Shown: positions 54,182 to 64,000 of the stretch, one piece after another
Layout of the letters: each line of letters opens with the position of its first letter
Numbering within the stretch: position 1 is the first letter of the stretch
From: Endotrypanum monterogeii
Lineage: Eukaryota > Euglenozoa > Kinetoplastea > Trypanosomatida > Trypanosomatidae
Direction: 5' to 3'
DNA: 64,000 nucleotides
NCBI GenBank assembly: GCA_000333855.2
Contig: CM007316.1
Location: forward strand, 359,623 to 423,622
Notes under the pieces: generated by a model
Told to the model about the DNA's origin: nothing
The model's database searches: none
The model's input: only the letters and a program-made list of their open reading frames with translations
Translations under genes and position numbers: made by a program

Positions 54182-54748
54182 ATGGCTGGCTTAGACGTTG
54201 CGTGGATCCCGTTCACGGTGATGTACTTGCTGTATCTCATTCCACCAACCCTCATGGAGGTGTATTCGTACTACAGCCGAGGCGGCCTCGTCCGCTATGA
54301 GGATCTCAAATATGACGATAGCTTCTGCCCCCAATACCAATGGAACCGTGACACGGAGGTCTACTACAAGCGCTTCCTCGACCGCCCAACCAGCGAGGCG
54401 GGCAAAGCATTCTTTTCATGGCTAGACTGGAGTTCAGAGTCGTACGACCGCACCATTTATATTCTCCGGCGCAACTTAGCGAAACAGGATGGTGAAGTGA
54501 GTCCTTTCTGGCGTTACATCTATGGTCCCTTTATCTTTAATTGGCCCAAGAAGACTTGGCTGCGTGGCGATGATGCTGCGTGTCGGAAGATGCCTGTCTG
54601 GGGTGTTGGCGGCGAGGAGCGTGCCCGAACCGAATACGAAGAGGCCAAGGCAAAGGGGTTCAACAAGAACTATCATTACCAGATTATGCGTAAAATTCGC
54701 CGTGAACAGGCACTGAAGGCATTGCAGAAGAAGGCGGTGATTGAGTAG
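54182..54748 (+). CDS. Unrecognised 188-residue one-helix membrane protein
   Basis: I do not recognise this family. Residues 6-27 form one hydrophobic helix near the N-terminus, followed by a soluble part rich in Trp, Tyr and charged residues, then a Lys/Arg/Glu-rich C-terminal helix. There is no signal-peptide cleavage site and no cysteine motif. A single N-terminal helix with an aromatic-rich, basic body is common among trypanosomatid-specific subunits of mitochondrial respiratory complexes and ATP synthase, so a subunit of such a complex is the likeliest guess, by inference only. An in-frame ORF extends upstream to 54008; the ATG at 54182 starts directly before the hydrophobic helix. Composition and lack of T runs make the coding call firm. 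Confidence 0.8.
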   Translation: MAGLDVAWIPFTVMYLLYLIPPTLMEVYSYYSRGGLVRYEDLKYDDSFCPQYQWNRDTEVYYKRFLDRPTSEAGKAFFSWLDWSSESYDRTIYILRRNLAKQDGEVSPFWRYIYGPFIFNWPKKTWLRGDDAACRKMPVWGVGGEERARTEYEEAKAKGFNKNYHYQIMRKIRREQALKALQKKAVIE

Positions 54749-55659
54749 CAATAGCGCAAGTCAGACCAGGCTTAGTGATGATTCATCGTATTTTCCTCTG
54801 TTGATTATTCTTTCGTGTGTGTTTGTGATTTTTTGTTGTTGTTGATGTTTCTGCTGTTCCTGTTTCTGCTCGATTTTTCTTCATGGTGAGCTGCCGCGGT
54901 TTTTTTTTTTTTAGTCGACCTCGTCGCCAGATGGTGTGTGCACGTGTAGCGGTACGGTTTCTGTAGTAGAAATTAATTTAGAATATTCTTGCTATATTAC
55001 TTTTTCTAGGATTATGATAATGTGTTTTCCTCTTTTTGTTGAAATACACGACACTCTCAGGATTTTTCAAATCCGTATTCTATCACCGGCTCTCTCTCTA
55101 TATATATTGAGTGGAATTTTTCGTCGACATCACTTGTGCGTTCGATTGGATGCGCTTTGCATCTTTTGTCATTTTTGTGTGTGTGTGTGTGTGTGTGTGT
55201 AGAGGAGAAAAGGCTATACATATCGGATCGTTCTTCGTCGTACAGTGGGTGAGTGACGAGCCACACGCAATACACGGTAGCCCTCAGTACCACTTTTCCT
55301 TTGACAAGAATAAAAAGTAGAAAAGCATACGGACCAAGAAAAGCGTTTAAAGAATCAAAACGTCTTTCAAAGAGGGTGAAGGAAGGAAGAGCCGAAAGGG
55401 GCACCTGCAGGCAAATGTGTCACTCAATCACACAACACTAAATGCGGAAGACTTTGTTTCCCCCCCTTTTTTTTTTGTGTGTGCCTTTGGCTTTCTTCAG
55501 AAAGGGAAGGCAAAGGCTTTTCTTCCTCGCGAACATTTCATAACGTTCCATAACCTCCATCTTCAAATGCTCCTTGTAATTCCTTGCAAATCTTTTTTTT
55601 TTTTTGCTGGTGGGTTCTCTTCATTCTGATGGCGGCTCGGTTTCCTTCTCTCCCCTGGG

Positions 55660-55881
55660 GGAACAACGCAAATATATATATATTTGGGGATTCACTGTTT
55701 TTTTTTTCTACCCCCACAAAACACACAACCGTACACGTTTATACATGTTTTGTGTGGATNNNNNNNNNNNNNNNNNNNNACGGAACGACAATAATATATA
55801 TATTAGGTAGTCTACTCGTTTTTTCTTTTACCCTACCCAAACAACACAACCGTACTACGTTATACTATGTTTGTTGTGTAG

Positions 55882-55912
<31 letters not shown>
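55660..55912. repeat. Imperfect direct duplication around a 20-N gap
   Basis: The sequence left of the gap (55660-55758) and right of it (55780-55880) align end to end: a GAAC start, a TA tract, a T run, a CCC-ACAAAACACACAACCGTAC-like part and a final TTTGTGTG-like part. The right copy has many single-base insertions. Real repeats would diverge mainly by substitution; insertion-heavy differences point to raw long-read sequence left by gap filling. Confidence 0.65.
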
Positions 55913-55913
<1 letters not shown>

Positions 55914-57074
55914 AAAAAAAAAACTGGTGCACTCCTATCCTTACCCTCTGTTTTCTGTCTTCTATAAGTAGTGTGTAGAATATCACTCACGAGCGACTTC
56001 TCAGCCCAAGGCCCCTCGCTTCCCACCTATCCCACATCGCACGTTCATCTCGGATACTTGTACCTAGTACTTATAAAACTCAAAGCACGACCGAGTAACC
56101 GCTTTAGTGCACCCTTCCTTTCTCTTGCTTCCTTTCCCCGCTGCCGTGTTTTACTGCGCGCTTGAGCAGTTGTATCAACTGCAGCTTGTATATATAAATA
56201 TATACTACACAAGATCAAAGACAAAGAAAGATACGCAACGGCGCTTGGTGTACAGGTTTGAGCAATTTTCTGGTCTCTCCTGACGAGGGTATATCTGAGA
56301 AAGAATATTGCGGTAGCGGCGTTGCTTGCAGTATATTGATCACTGAAAGCTTTGTGCACCACGTTATCTTTCTGCCAGTTGGGGACTCCATCTAGATACC
56401 TTTCAACCAGAAGGGAGCAAGGAAAAGCGGAAGGGGGCCCTATTGCGCACCCTCATACCCTCTCTCCCATACGGCGGCAAAACTGTCTCGGGACTGTGCA
56501 ATTGTGCACCAATTCGCGTCGCTCGGCGGAAAACGTTGTCTTGCTGTCGTGACGTCAAAGCACTCCATTTTCTATCCATCCAAGTGCACCTTATCTCGTG
56601 CAGTCCCCATCCCCACTTGTCGAACTGCCAGCCTGCTGCTGTCTTTGCCTTTTAGGTTTAGTGATTAGTAGTGAGCCGATACGATTTTTCACATCGATAT
56701 CATCAATCTACCCTTCGTTTTTCTTTTTTTTTTATCTTTCTCGATCTACTCCGCACCTTGCTAGCTTTCGATTTGCCCTCAGCTTTTTTATTATTTTCAT
56801 GGGGTAGCATCGCATTTTTGTCCGTCCCTGAAGTCTCGATCATTGAGCGAACTTTGCTGATCGATCGTGGGCGCTGTCGTCACGGAGCCGCGGTACTATT
56901 TCTCATTACAGGTTCGTTGCACGGACCTGTAAACCTCCTAACGTGACACGCTTCTGTACTGCCGAGCGTGTTCTTCTTTGTGTACTGCTCCTCTGCTAAC
57001 TTTCTTGTTTCATGAAGGAATTTTTTTTTTTTCCCAAGCTTAATTTTTTTTTTTGTTTTTTGCCATCGGCCTCT

Positions 57075-57095
57075 TCCCTATTTTTCTTTCCGAAG
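57075..57095 (+). promoter_or_regulatory. Possible spliced-leader acceptor for the HECT gene
   Basis: A T-rich tract ends in TTTCCGAAG with the AG at 57094-57095. A second AG at 57244-57245, three bases before the ATG, is also possible. Confidence 0.4.
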
Positions 57096-57247
57096 AGTAC
57101 TTGGTGTAGACTGTGTTCTTACTGTTTTTGTGGTGAGTGCACACGAGTGTTAATCCCGAACTATTGTAGTTCACAGTCGTACCCCCGTCTTCCACAAACA
57201 TACCCGCACACACATTGAAGTTTGCCTTCTGCATATTGCTCATAGCA

Positions 57248-60200
57248 ATGGATAACTTCCGTTCTCAGATGATGGCGATGGGTTTGTCCGATGGGAGTGC
57301 AGCAAGGGTTCACTCCGATCTTATTAATGTCATTAGCAGCCCAGACCCAGCGACTCAACAATTCGGGCTGGAAGTGTTGTGCGATCAGCTTACAAGGAGC
57401 TCTTTTATTTCGCCCTCCATGATGGCGACCATTCCACTTCTTGTACAGCCTGTGTTGCAGTGTATCGCTTCGTCGTGTCTGCGGGAAGTCTTCATGCCAG
57501 CAGCCCGTGCACTTACTTACATTCTTGATGCCTTTCCGCGCACGTTCGAGACATTCTCGTCGCGCAGTACCTTGGTCGAGGTACTGCTGCAGCACCTTCG
57601 CTCCATCGAGGACGTGGAGTTGTCAGAGCAGTGTCTCACCTGCTTGGAGTTGATCACCAGGAGCCAGCTTGGTTGCAGAGAGCTTCTACGAAGCGGCGGC
57701 GTCGAAGCAGTGCTTGGCTTTGCTGACTTCTTCACGCTTCATAAACAGCGGCAAATCTGGACGATCGTGCAGCGACTCGTCAGCGAGGTAGACGAAACCA
57801 GTGTGCGACACATCAATCAAAGCCTCCCCATTCTACGCATCAGCATCACCAACGGCGACGCTGAGATACGTCAAAAAGCCATCACAACACTGGCACAAGC
57901 GATCATTCGTGTAAAGGCGGATCGGGGCACCGTTGAGACCGTTTTCGGTGATGCAACAGAGCGTATTGCCTCTCTACTTACCGAGCATGATGTGAACGAG
58001 GATACGTTGTCGTCGTCGCTATCTCTGCTTCAGGCAGGTGTGCAGTGGAGCGCGGTCATCGCCGCCTCTGTAATTGAAAGTAACCTCTTCTCAACTCTCC
58101 TCACACTGCTGCAGCCGGCGCCAGCTCCTGCCATAGGGGCTGAACAGAGCGACCCCTCGTCCTCAACGGGAAGAGCAGTACTCAGCTCCAACGCAGCGGA
58201 ATCGGTCGCGGAAGATGTCAATCAAATAGGCACCGCGCGTGGTGGGAGCTCTGAGCCACACGGTTCGCGGATAGTGGTACTCACCCCGCACCAATGTACG
58301 ATTGTATGCCGCCTTCTGGCCTCTCTGCCGATTCCGTACAGGAAAGGCCCTGTGGAGCAGCTGGAGCGCCTGGAACTGCTGTTACACCGACCGCTGCTCA
58401 CTGCTGCCGATATTGCAAGCGATCAGACGGGAAGTGCCGAGGAAGATGGGGACTACACTACAGAGGAGGACGAAGAGGAGGCCGAAGACATCAACGGCGA
58501 ACGAGGCACTCACGTCACGCTCGTGCAGCTCCGTCAGCAAGTTGCGGAGGAGAAAGGACTAAAAATTGAAACAAAAAGTACTCATGCCCGCTGCCGGGGC
58601 TCTAGCTACATATGCGATGGGTGCGAAAAAAGCTGCAAAGTCGGCGACTGGTATCGATGCAACGAGTGTACTGATAGAGACTACTGCACCGCGTGTCTCC
58701 TGGTACATTACAAGGACGATAGTGGTGGCCAACACAGCTACACCGATATGGAACAGGTGGTGGAAACGACGATGCGCAATCGGGAGAAGCTAGACCTTCA
58801 CCGGAATTCACCTCATCTGCTGGTGCGCATCTTGAACGCTGTCCCTGCGGTCGTGGATGTTTGCGTCTCCTCAGAACTTGTCGAGGCGCGGGCGTGGTGT
58901 CTGGACTTCCTTGTTGGCGTTGTCGACATGGCTACCACTGAGCAGCTGCTTGCGAGCAACATTAGCCAGGCCTCTATCGGCGATGCGTTAAACAATAACC
59001 TCCGAAGTACCGATCTCGTCTGTAATGCACTAGCGGTTGCGCTAGCGGACCGACTGTTGCACAAAATGAGGGAGAGCTTTCAGGTGCAGTTTCTACGCGA
59101 CGGAGTGAAGCTCAGCCTAAAGCTGCTGACAGAGCGGTGTAAGGTAAAGGAGCTCACGCCAATCACGCATGAGGAGCGGCTGGCTTTAACGACTTCCACC
59201 GCCGGCTGGAGTACCATCATCGGCATCGAGGCGGCTACGCTGCTCGACCGCTTTCTCGACAGCGAAGATGAGCGGGCAACCGAGTCTCTGCGTCGCATTG
59301 TTCACGAGCTGCGCCAAAATCACTTCAACGTAGCGGTGGGCTTGCTGTGTGACATCCTTGCTAGTGACGTAACAGCTTTTGAGTTCTTCTCTAGCGGCGT
59401 TATACAAGAGCTGCGGAGCTGTCTCAGTCGTCAGCAAAACATTTATGGAGTCATGCAGCTTGTCGCAGCCCTCTCGACGTCACCCGCTGTGGCATCCGGT
59501 GCCGCTGAAGAGGAGTCAGCAGGTGAACGTACAATGCAGTCTTCCAGCACCACGAGACGAGGGGTTCACGGGAGTGGTAGTCTTCTTTCTCTCATCGTGC
59601 GTCATCTACACGCCATGTTGACGCTTTTGGACGAGTTCACCGTACCCACGTATGACTTCGTCCACGGCATTCAAAAATACTTCGTTGTGTCCTTTGAGCC
59701 GCACCGGCCCTCTGTTGCCCTTCCGGGCGACAGGGAAGCAAGTTCCCCCACCTCCAGTCCGCGCGGCGGTGGCGGGGTTGGAACGTTCAGCAGGCAGTGC
59801 ATCAAGGCGCGCATTCGGCCCATGTCCAGCGTTGGCGCTATGGTGCAAGTTCTCCAGCGAGAGGTGCCGCAGCAAGACAACGAGGAAACAAATGAGGGAG
59901 CTGGCGATGACGGGGAATCAGTGACCAACATTCTCCCTGACCTGCACCCAAGACACTCCCCTACATCTCCTGATGCAAGAGGTGCGGCGCAGGCCAACCT
60001 TGTGAACCAAAATTCAGTGCAGGCAGACAACAACTTGTGGATTCGCTACGGCGCTCATATCCTGCCGCTGTCGATGACAATGCTGCAGATCATGGAGCAC
60101 CTTGTTCTGCCTGCGGCCGCCTCCGCCGTGCCTCAAGAAAGCCACCCAAGCAACGCCGATGAACAGGGTAAGCAGCGTCAGCGGCCACGCGGAAGGAGCT

Positions 60201-62116
60201 GCAACAGCGGTGTCCAAGCGGCAGAGGCGCGCGACGAAAGGAACGACGAACACCTTTTTCAAACTCGCTCCGGGTCCCTGAATACATCGGCCGCCGCTGG
60301 ATACTCGGCGCAGCGACCTGTGACGCTTTATTACAGCACCGCCCCGTACAATCCGCAGTGTTACACCCTGTATAAAGTACCTGATTCGTTTCCTCCTGGC
60401 GGCAATCCTCAGGCGCCTTTACGGCTGCGCCTTCCCTCGCAAGACTGCGAGCCAAGAGCCGCTCTACATGTCAAGCAACAACTTGCCGAGTCGTTTCAGT
60501 ACAGCAGCGAACTACTCTCGGACAGCCAGCGGGATATACTAGGGCTGCTCGGCATACTGCACGCCGCAGTGTCAAATTGGGCGACACTTCGGTCCTACGT
60601 TGAAAAACAGGCGTCTGCCAATTCAACTCACTTCGCGGATGTCAATGTAGCTTCTATCGTGAACACCTTCGCCCCCGCCATCTCTGTGGCCGAGTTTCAG
60701 CATCCGAAACTCAACAACAAGGCAGTTCAGCAGTGTGCTCAAATCCTACTCGCTGGCCAACAACGTGGTACCTGGGCTGTGAAGCTTGCGCTGGATTGCA
60801 ACTACCTCTTCACCTATTCTACGCGCAAGTTCCTCTTCGACGTCGGCTTCACCTCCACGGAACGTTCGTTGGTGCAGCTGCGTAAGTACAGGGAACTCTT
60901 CGGCTTGAATGAGCCGCGGGTTTCCAGTGAGCAGGCGCGCTCTGTCTTTGGTCAGCTCAAGAAAGAGGCCAAGCGAGTATGGCGCGAGGACGTGCTGGAG
61001 TGCGCCAAGAGTGTGCTAAGCTCGCAGGACGCCCGCTCACGCAACACCGTCTGGACCTATCAGTTCTACAACGAGGTGGGCTGGGGTGATGGACCAACTC
61101 GCGAGTTTTACACCCTTGTTAGTCAGCAGCTGCGGCAGTGCGAACCCCAGCTGTGGCGCCACAGTGTGGACGACGACGACGGCGGCGGCGATGGGGAAGG
61201 CCCCTATGAACTGTTTCCGCTGCCGGTGCCACCTGAGTGCACTGAAGAGAAGGACCGCCTTGTTTCTTGTTTCCGTATCATTGGCCGCTTTATTGGGCGA
61301 GCCCTCATCGACGAGCACGTGCCCGGGCTACCCTTTTCCCCGGTGCTCATCCGTCTACTGCGTGGTGATGTGTGTGGCGTTTCAGATGTGCAGGACCTTA
61401 ATGAAGAAGTCGGCCAAATACTGATTGCAATGGCAGAGGCATCCTCAACGAATAGCACACACTTACAGTTGCCTGGACGCAGTAAGACGATCAGCGTGGA
61501 AGATCTTGGCCTCGACTTCACGCTCCCAGGTGATGATAAGGTAGAACTCACCTATGGAGGAGCAAACAAGGCGGTTACCGCGAAAAACATGATGGACTAC
61601 TCTGACGCAGTTACAAGTTTTCTTCTCGATCGTGGTGTGACCGCGGCGGTTCACGCCCTCCGTGAGGGATTTAACTGGTACATACCGTTGGTGGCACTGC
61701 AGATGCTGACTGTAGAGGAGCTGCAGCAACTCATTGCGGGCCACGAGAAGCCTATCACGCGTGAGGACTTTGAACAACACAGCGAGGCCCACTACGGGTA
61801 TACCCTCAACTGCAAACACGTCCAATGGCTCTTCGATATTCTGGCCTCCTTCACCCTCAAGGAGCAAAAGCAGTTTTTTCTTTTCCTCACCGGATCGGCA
61901 CACCTCCCTGTTGGCGGTCTAGGTCGACTGCGACCGTCCTTCACCATTGTGCGCAAAACACCCGAGGGTACAAGCATTAGTGAACAAGATATGCTTCCGT
62001 CGGTGATGACGTGTCAGAACTATTTAAAACTGCCGCAGTATAGCTCAAAGGAGGAGATGGAGAAGAAGCTACGCTTCGCTATGACGGAGGGCAGTGGCGC
62101 TTTTCTGCTTTCGTAG
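57248..62116 (+). CDS. HECT-type E3 ubiquitin ligase with armadillo-like repeats and a ZZ finger
   Basis: The 1622-residue protein resembles the UFD4/UPL3/TRIP12 group. Residues about 1-360 are helical armadillo-like repeats. After an acidic stretch (about 405-435), a ZZ-type zinc finger lies at about 449-507, with Cys-x2-Cys and WYRCNECTDRDYC-type residues. A long, partly disordered middle follows. The HECT domain fills about 1230-1622, with the QFYNEVGWGDGPTREFY start and a C-lobe ending MTCQNYLKLPQYSS. The active cysteine is about residue 1589. HECT ligases take ubiquitin from an E2 as a thioester and pass it to a substrate. A ZZ finger combined with UFD4-type repeats is not the animal or yeast layout; HERC2 also has ZZ plus HECT, but with RCC1 repeats. 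The ATG at 57248 is preferred to an in-frame TTG. Confidence 0.93.
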   Translation: MDNFRSQMMAMGLSDGSAARVHSDLINVISSPDPATQQFGLEVLCDQLTRSSFISPSMMATIPLLVQPVLQCIASSCLREVFMPAARALTYILDAFPRTFETFSSRSTLVEVLLQHLRSIEDVELSEQCLTCLELITRSQLGCRELLRSGGVEAVLGFADFFTLHKQRQIWTIVQRLVSEVDETSVRHINQSLPILRISITNGDAEIRQKAITTLAQAIIRVKADRGTVETVFGDATERIASLLTEHDVNEDTLSSSLSLLQAGVQWSAVIAASVIESNLFSTLLTLLQPAPAPAIGAEQSDPSSSTGRAVLSSNAAESVAEDVNQIGTARGGSSEPHGSRIVVLTPHQCTIVCRLLASLPIPYRKGPVEQLERLELLLHRPLLTAADIASDQTGSAEEDGDYTTEEDEEEAEDINGERGTHVTLVQLRQQVAEEKGLKIETKSTHARCRGSSYICDGCEKSCKVGDWYRCNECTDRDYCTACLLVHYKDDSGGQHSYTDMEQVVETTMRNREKLDLHRNSPHLLVRILNAVPAVVDVCVSSELVEARAWCLDFLVGVVDMATTEQLLASNISQASIGDALNNNLRSTDLVCNALAVALADRLLHKMRESFQVQFLRDGVKLSLKLLTERCKVKELTPITHEERLALTTSTAGWSTIIGIEAATLLDRFLDSEDERATESLRRIVHELRQNHFNVAVGLLCDILASDVTAFEFFSSGVIQELRSCLSRQQNIYGVMQLVAALSTSPAVASGAAEEESAGERTMQSSSTTRRGVHGSGSLLSLIVRHLHAMLTLLDEFTVPTYDFVHGIQKYFVVSFEPHRPSVALPGDREASSPTSSPRGGGGVGTFSRQCIKARIRPMSSVGAMVQVLQREVPQQDNEETNEGAGDDGESVTNILPDLHPRHSPTSPDARGAAQANLVNQNSVQADNNLWIRYGAHILPLSMTMLQIMEHLVLPAAASAVPQESHPSNADEQGKQRQRPRGRSCNSGVQAAEARDERNDEHLFQTRSGSLNTSAAAGYSAQRPVTLYYSTAPYNPQCYTLYKVPDSFPPGGNPQAPLRLRLPSQDCEPRAALHVKQQLAESFQYSSELLSDSQRDILGLLGILHAAVSNWATLRSYVEKQASANSTHFADVNVASIVNTFAPAISVAEFQHPKLNNKAVQQCAQILLAGQQRGTWAVKLALDCNYLFTYSTRKFLFDVGFTSTERSLVQLRKYRELFGLNEPRVSSEQARSVFGQLKKEAKRVWREDVLECAKSVLSSQDARSRNTVWTYQFYNEVGWGDGPTREFYTLVSQQLRQCEPQLWRHSVDDDDGGGDGEGPYELFPLPVPPECTEEKDRLVSCFRIIGRFIGRALIDEHVPGLPFSPVLIRLLRGDVCGVSDVQDLNEEVGQILIAMAEASSTNSTHLQLPGRSKTISVEDLGLDFTLPGDDKVELTYGGANKAVTAKNMMDYSDAVTSFLLDRGVTAAVHALREGFNWYIPLVALQMLTVEELQQLIAGHEKPITREDFEQHSEAHYGYTLNCKHVQWLFDILASFTLKEQKQFFLFLTGSAHLPVGGLGRLRPSFTIVRKTPEGTSISEQDMLPSVMTCQNYLKLPQYSSKEEMEKKLRFAMTEGSGAFLLS

Positions 62117-64000
62117 AATATCCTCCTGTTTCGCGATGGAGCGTTGAGCCGCAGCCTATCCCCCTTTTGGTGCTCCTGTTCCCCCATGTTTGGTCTCTGT
62201 TGATTTATTTCGCTTTTTTCTGTGTTTATCCATTGTGTCGCTGAACATCTTGGAGGTATCATTTCTTGATTTTTTCTTTTTGTTGCTAGCGGGGGGGGGG
62301 GCGAGCGTCTGCTCTTTAAGCACCTTTTTCGGTTTACTTTTATCACGTCGAATAGCCGATTTGATTCACTTTTTTTTTTCTTTCTTCTTCCTCGCGTTCT
62401 CGCTCACTCGTTTGTACTGTTTTTGTGTTGTGGCTTGAGAGGGTATCTTCCCCGAGGATGTAGGTGTTTGTATGTGTGTAGGGGGTACCGTTTGAGGATA
62501 AAAGGAGATGAGGGGAGGGGTGGTGGATGAGAGAGAAGAAAGGAAAGAGGCGGAGCAGACCGGAATGCGCCACACCACTTCCTTCCCCCATTTGTTTTTT
62601 TTTTCCAATTCTTATTATTAGGTCTTTGTAGAGTATACTACAGGATGTATTGCTATGACGCAACGCACAAAAATAAAGGACATAGTGATGAACAAATACA
62701 CCGGCCCCCTGCCTTCGTTCTCGGCGTACTGTGTTTCACTTCTTGAGAGGTAAAGAGGCCTTGTGATTACATAGGGTATATATATATATATATATATACC
62801 ATATGTATTGAAAGAAAAGGATTTTTTTTTTCGAGGGGGGGAGAGAAAAGAGAAAAAAAGGGGGTGTAGATCTTTGAAGGTGTGCGATCAGAGGCTCTAT
62901 TTCTTTACCCTGAAGTCTTCTTCGACTAACTTATATATTGGTTTTAAAAAACCGTGGTGTGATTTATCGAATCATATCGACTTTCCCTTCCTCCCCATCC
63001 ACGCACACACTGGGAGTCCATCAACGATCATTTATGCAATAAAACTTTACGTGAGTGCTGGTGCTCTTGTTAAGTGACAGACAGCACCGCCAACATTCTG
63101 TCATGCGTGGCTCGTAGCTCAAATACTGCCCCTGTTGCGGGGGTTGGAACTCACCAGCGGTTTATCTCCTGCTTGAATTCTCCACTACTGTTCTTCTGTT
63201 TTGTTCCCTTTTCCTTTTTCTCCTACACACATATACGCACTCCGGTTCGCGTGTGTGTACTGGATGCGTATTATATATATATGTGTGTGTATGTGTTTAT
63301 AAATGGTGCTGACTGTTTTCAGCACAAGAAATAAAGGGGGGCAAAAGGCACACACAAAAAAAAGCCAAAACAGAGAAAAAGTGTCTGAAGCAACCGAAAG
63401 GAAATACATAAAAAAACATAGACACGTCTTAACTGAAGAGCATCCCAGGGTCGACATTTTTGTTATCCTCTCTTGCCCTCTACTAAAGGACGCCGCCCAC
63501 AGTACAGCCTAACCCCCCCCCTCCCACACAAACACACACACACACACACACCTCTAAAGAGCTTGCGTCTTCATTGAGACGAGTAAGATTAGTTATTAGA
63601 GGGGGAAAGGAAGGTGCGTGTTCCTCTTGAAATTTTATTCTGTACAGATCTCTTTTTCTGAATACTAGAAGCGACGTCCAATAAAGGAAGAGCAACGTTT
63701 GTCTGTTGTTGTATCCGTGCCACAATCTTTCAAATCCGAAGGCATCCCTCTGAACTGTTGCCGTGCACGCATATGTGCATGCCTAAGCATCTGTAGCCCT
63801 TTTGACGTAGGGTGGACTGTGAAAGGCAGTGAAAGCTCCTTTTTATGTCCTCACATCTTTGCTGTTTTTTTTTTTTTTAGCGTGTCGTAATTTTTTCTGT
63901 TTGTGTGTGCGGTGTGGGGCACCGGAGTGTGAGATTTAACCTACATCTTTCTATTATCTTTCGGTGTGCTATCGTTTGGCGCTCTGGTTTGACGTTCTAT
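62117..64000. other. Spacer downstream of the HECT gene to window end
   Basis: It holds G9 and T-run tracts, a TA palindrome (62774-62801), TG-rich stretches near 63285-63300 and a (CA)n tract near 63535-63551. A weak coding-like stretch lies at 63074-63170. I see no gene. If another gene follows, it starts beyond the window. Confidence 0.7.
62774..62801. repeat. Short (TA)n palindrome bounded by GGT and ACC
   Basis: A TA tract flanked by GGG-like and ACC bases forms an inverted repeat that could fold into a hairpin in the HECT 3' UTR. Confidence 0.7.

Larger units (their letters stand above)
54749..57247. other. Spacer before the HECT gene, with a 20-N gap
   Basis: It contains a (GT)n tract (55183-55201), a duplicated flank around the gap 55760-55779, a TA tract (55883-55911) and many T runs. 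I see no gene. Confidence 0.75.

Noticed and set aside
63105..63165. tRNA-like stretch with a GCTCGTAGCTCAA word and a G-rich T-arm-like part
   Set aside because: The acceptor ends do not pair, and the T-loop does not read TTCRA. It does not form a cloverleaf.
1..64000. CRISPR arrays, bacterial promoters or operators
   Set aside because: The DNA is eukaryotic; simple tandem repeats here have no spacer-repeat structure.

Overview
The window looks like a nuclear chromosome segment of a trypanosomatid (Kinetoplastea). The closest feel is Leishmania-like, but the genus cannot be fixed from sequence alone. The reasons are these: all twelve well-supported protein genes are intronless and lie on the + strand; most recognised starts are preceded by a polypyrimidine tract and an AG that fits a spliced-leader trans-splice acceptor; intergenic DNA is T-rich on the sense strand and full of (TA)n, (CA/GT)n and poly-T tracts; and the gene content includes flagellar genes. 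This is one directional polycistronic unit with no strand switch among confident genes.

Layout. 1-3312 is the 3' part of an androglobin-like large protein. 3313-19912 is a 16.6 kb stretch with no confident gene; it holds microsatellites, a 100-N gap, a purine-rich block, a GC-rich island (about 17.1-19.0 kb) and a few tiny ORF candidates. 19913-21130 is TSG101/VPS23 (ESCRT-I). 22808-27322 is an AHI1/Jouberin-like WD40 protein. 28253-29866 is chaperonin CCT5. 33950-35212 is an inactive-looking SIW14/OCA-type phosphatase. 37155-39638 is a MAP-kinase-kinase-like kinase. 41883-42521 is a Maf-like protein. 42522-46270 is a long spacer with a minus-strand chain of broken ORFs. 46271-46885 is VPS29 (retromer). 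48700-50502 is outer-arm dynein intermediate chain DNAI2. 52387-52635 is a Sm/LSm protein, best matched to SmG. 54182-54748 is an unrecognised one-helix membrane protein. 57248-62116 is a HECT E3 ligase with a ZZ finger. 62117-64000 is spacer.

Functional themes. Two genes serve endosomal sorting (TSG101, VPS29). Three relate to the flagellum or cilium (DNAI2, AHI1-like, and androglobin by analogy with animals). The rest are housekeeping or signalling genes. In trypanosomatids neighbours in such a unit usually share transcription rather than function, so no pathway cluster is claimed.

Cautions. There are four N gaps. At two of them (about 39.98 kb and 55.76 kb) an error-rich second copy of the flank sits across the gap, which points to assembly artefacts. 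Domain calls come from reading motifs by eye; no database search was run.
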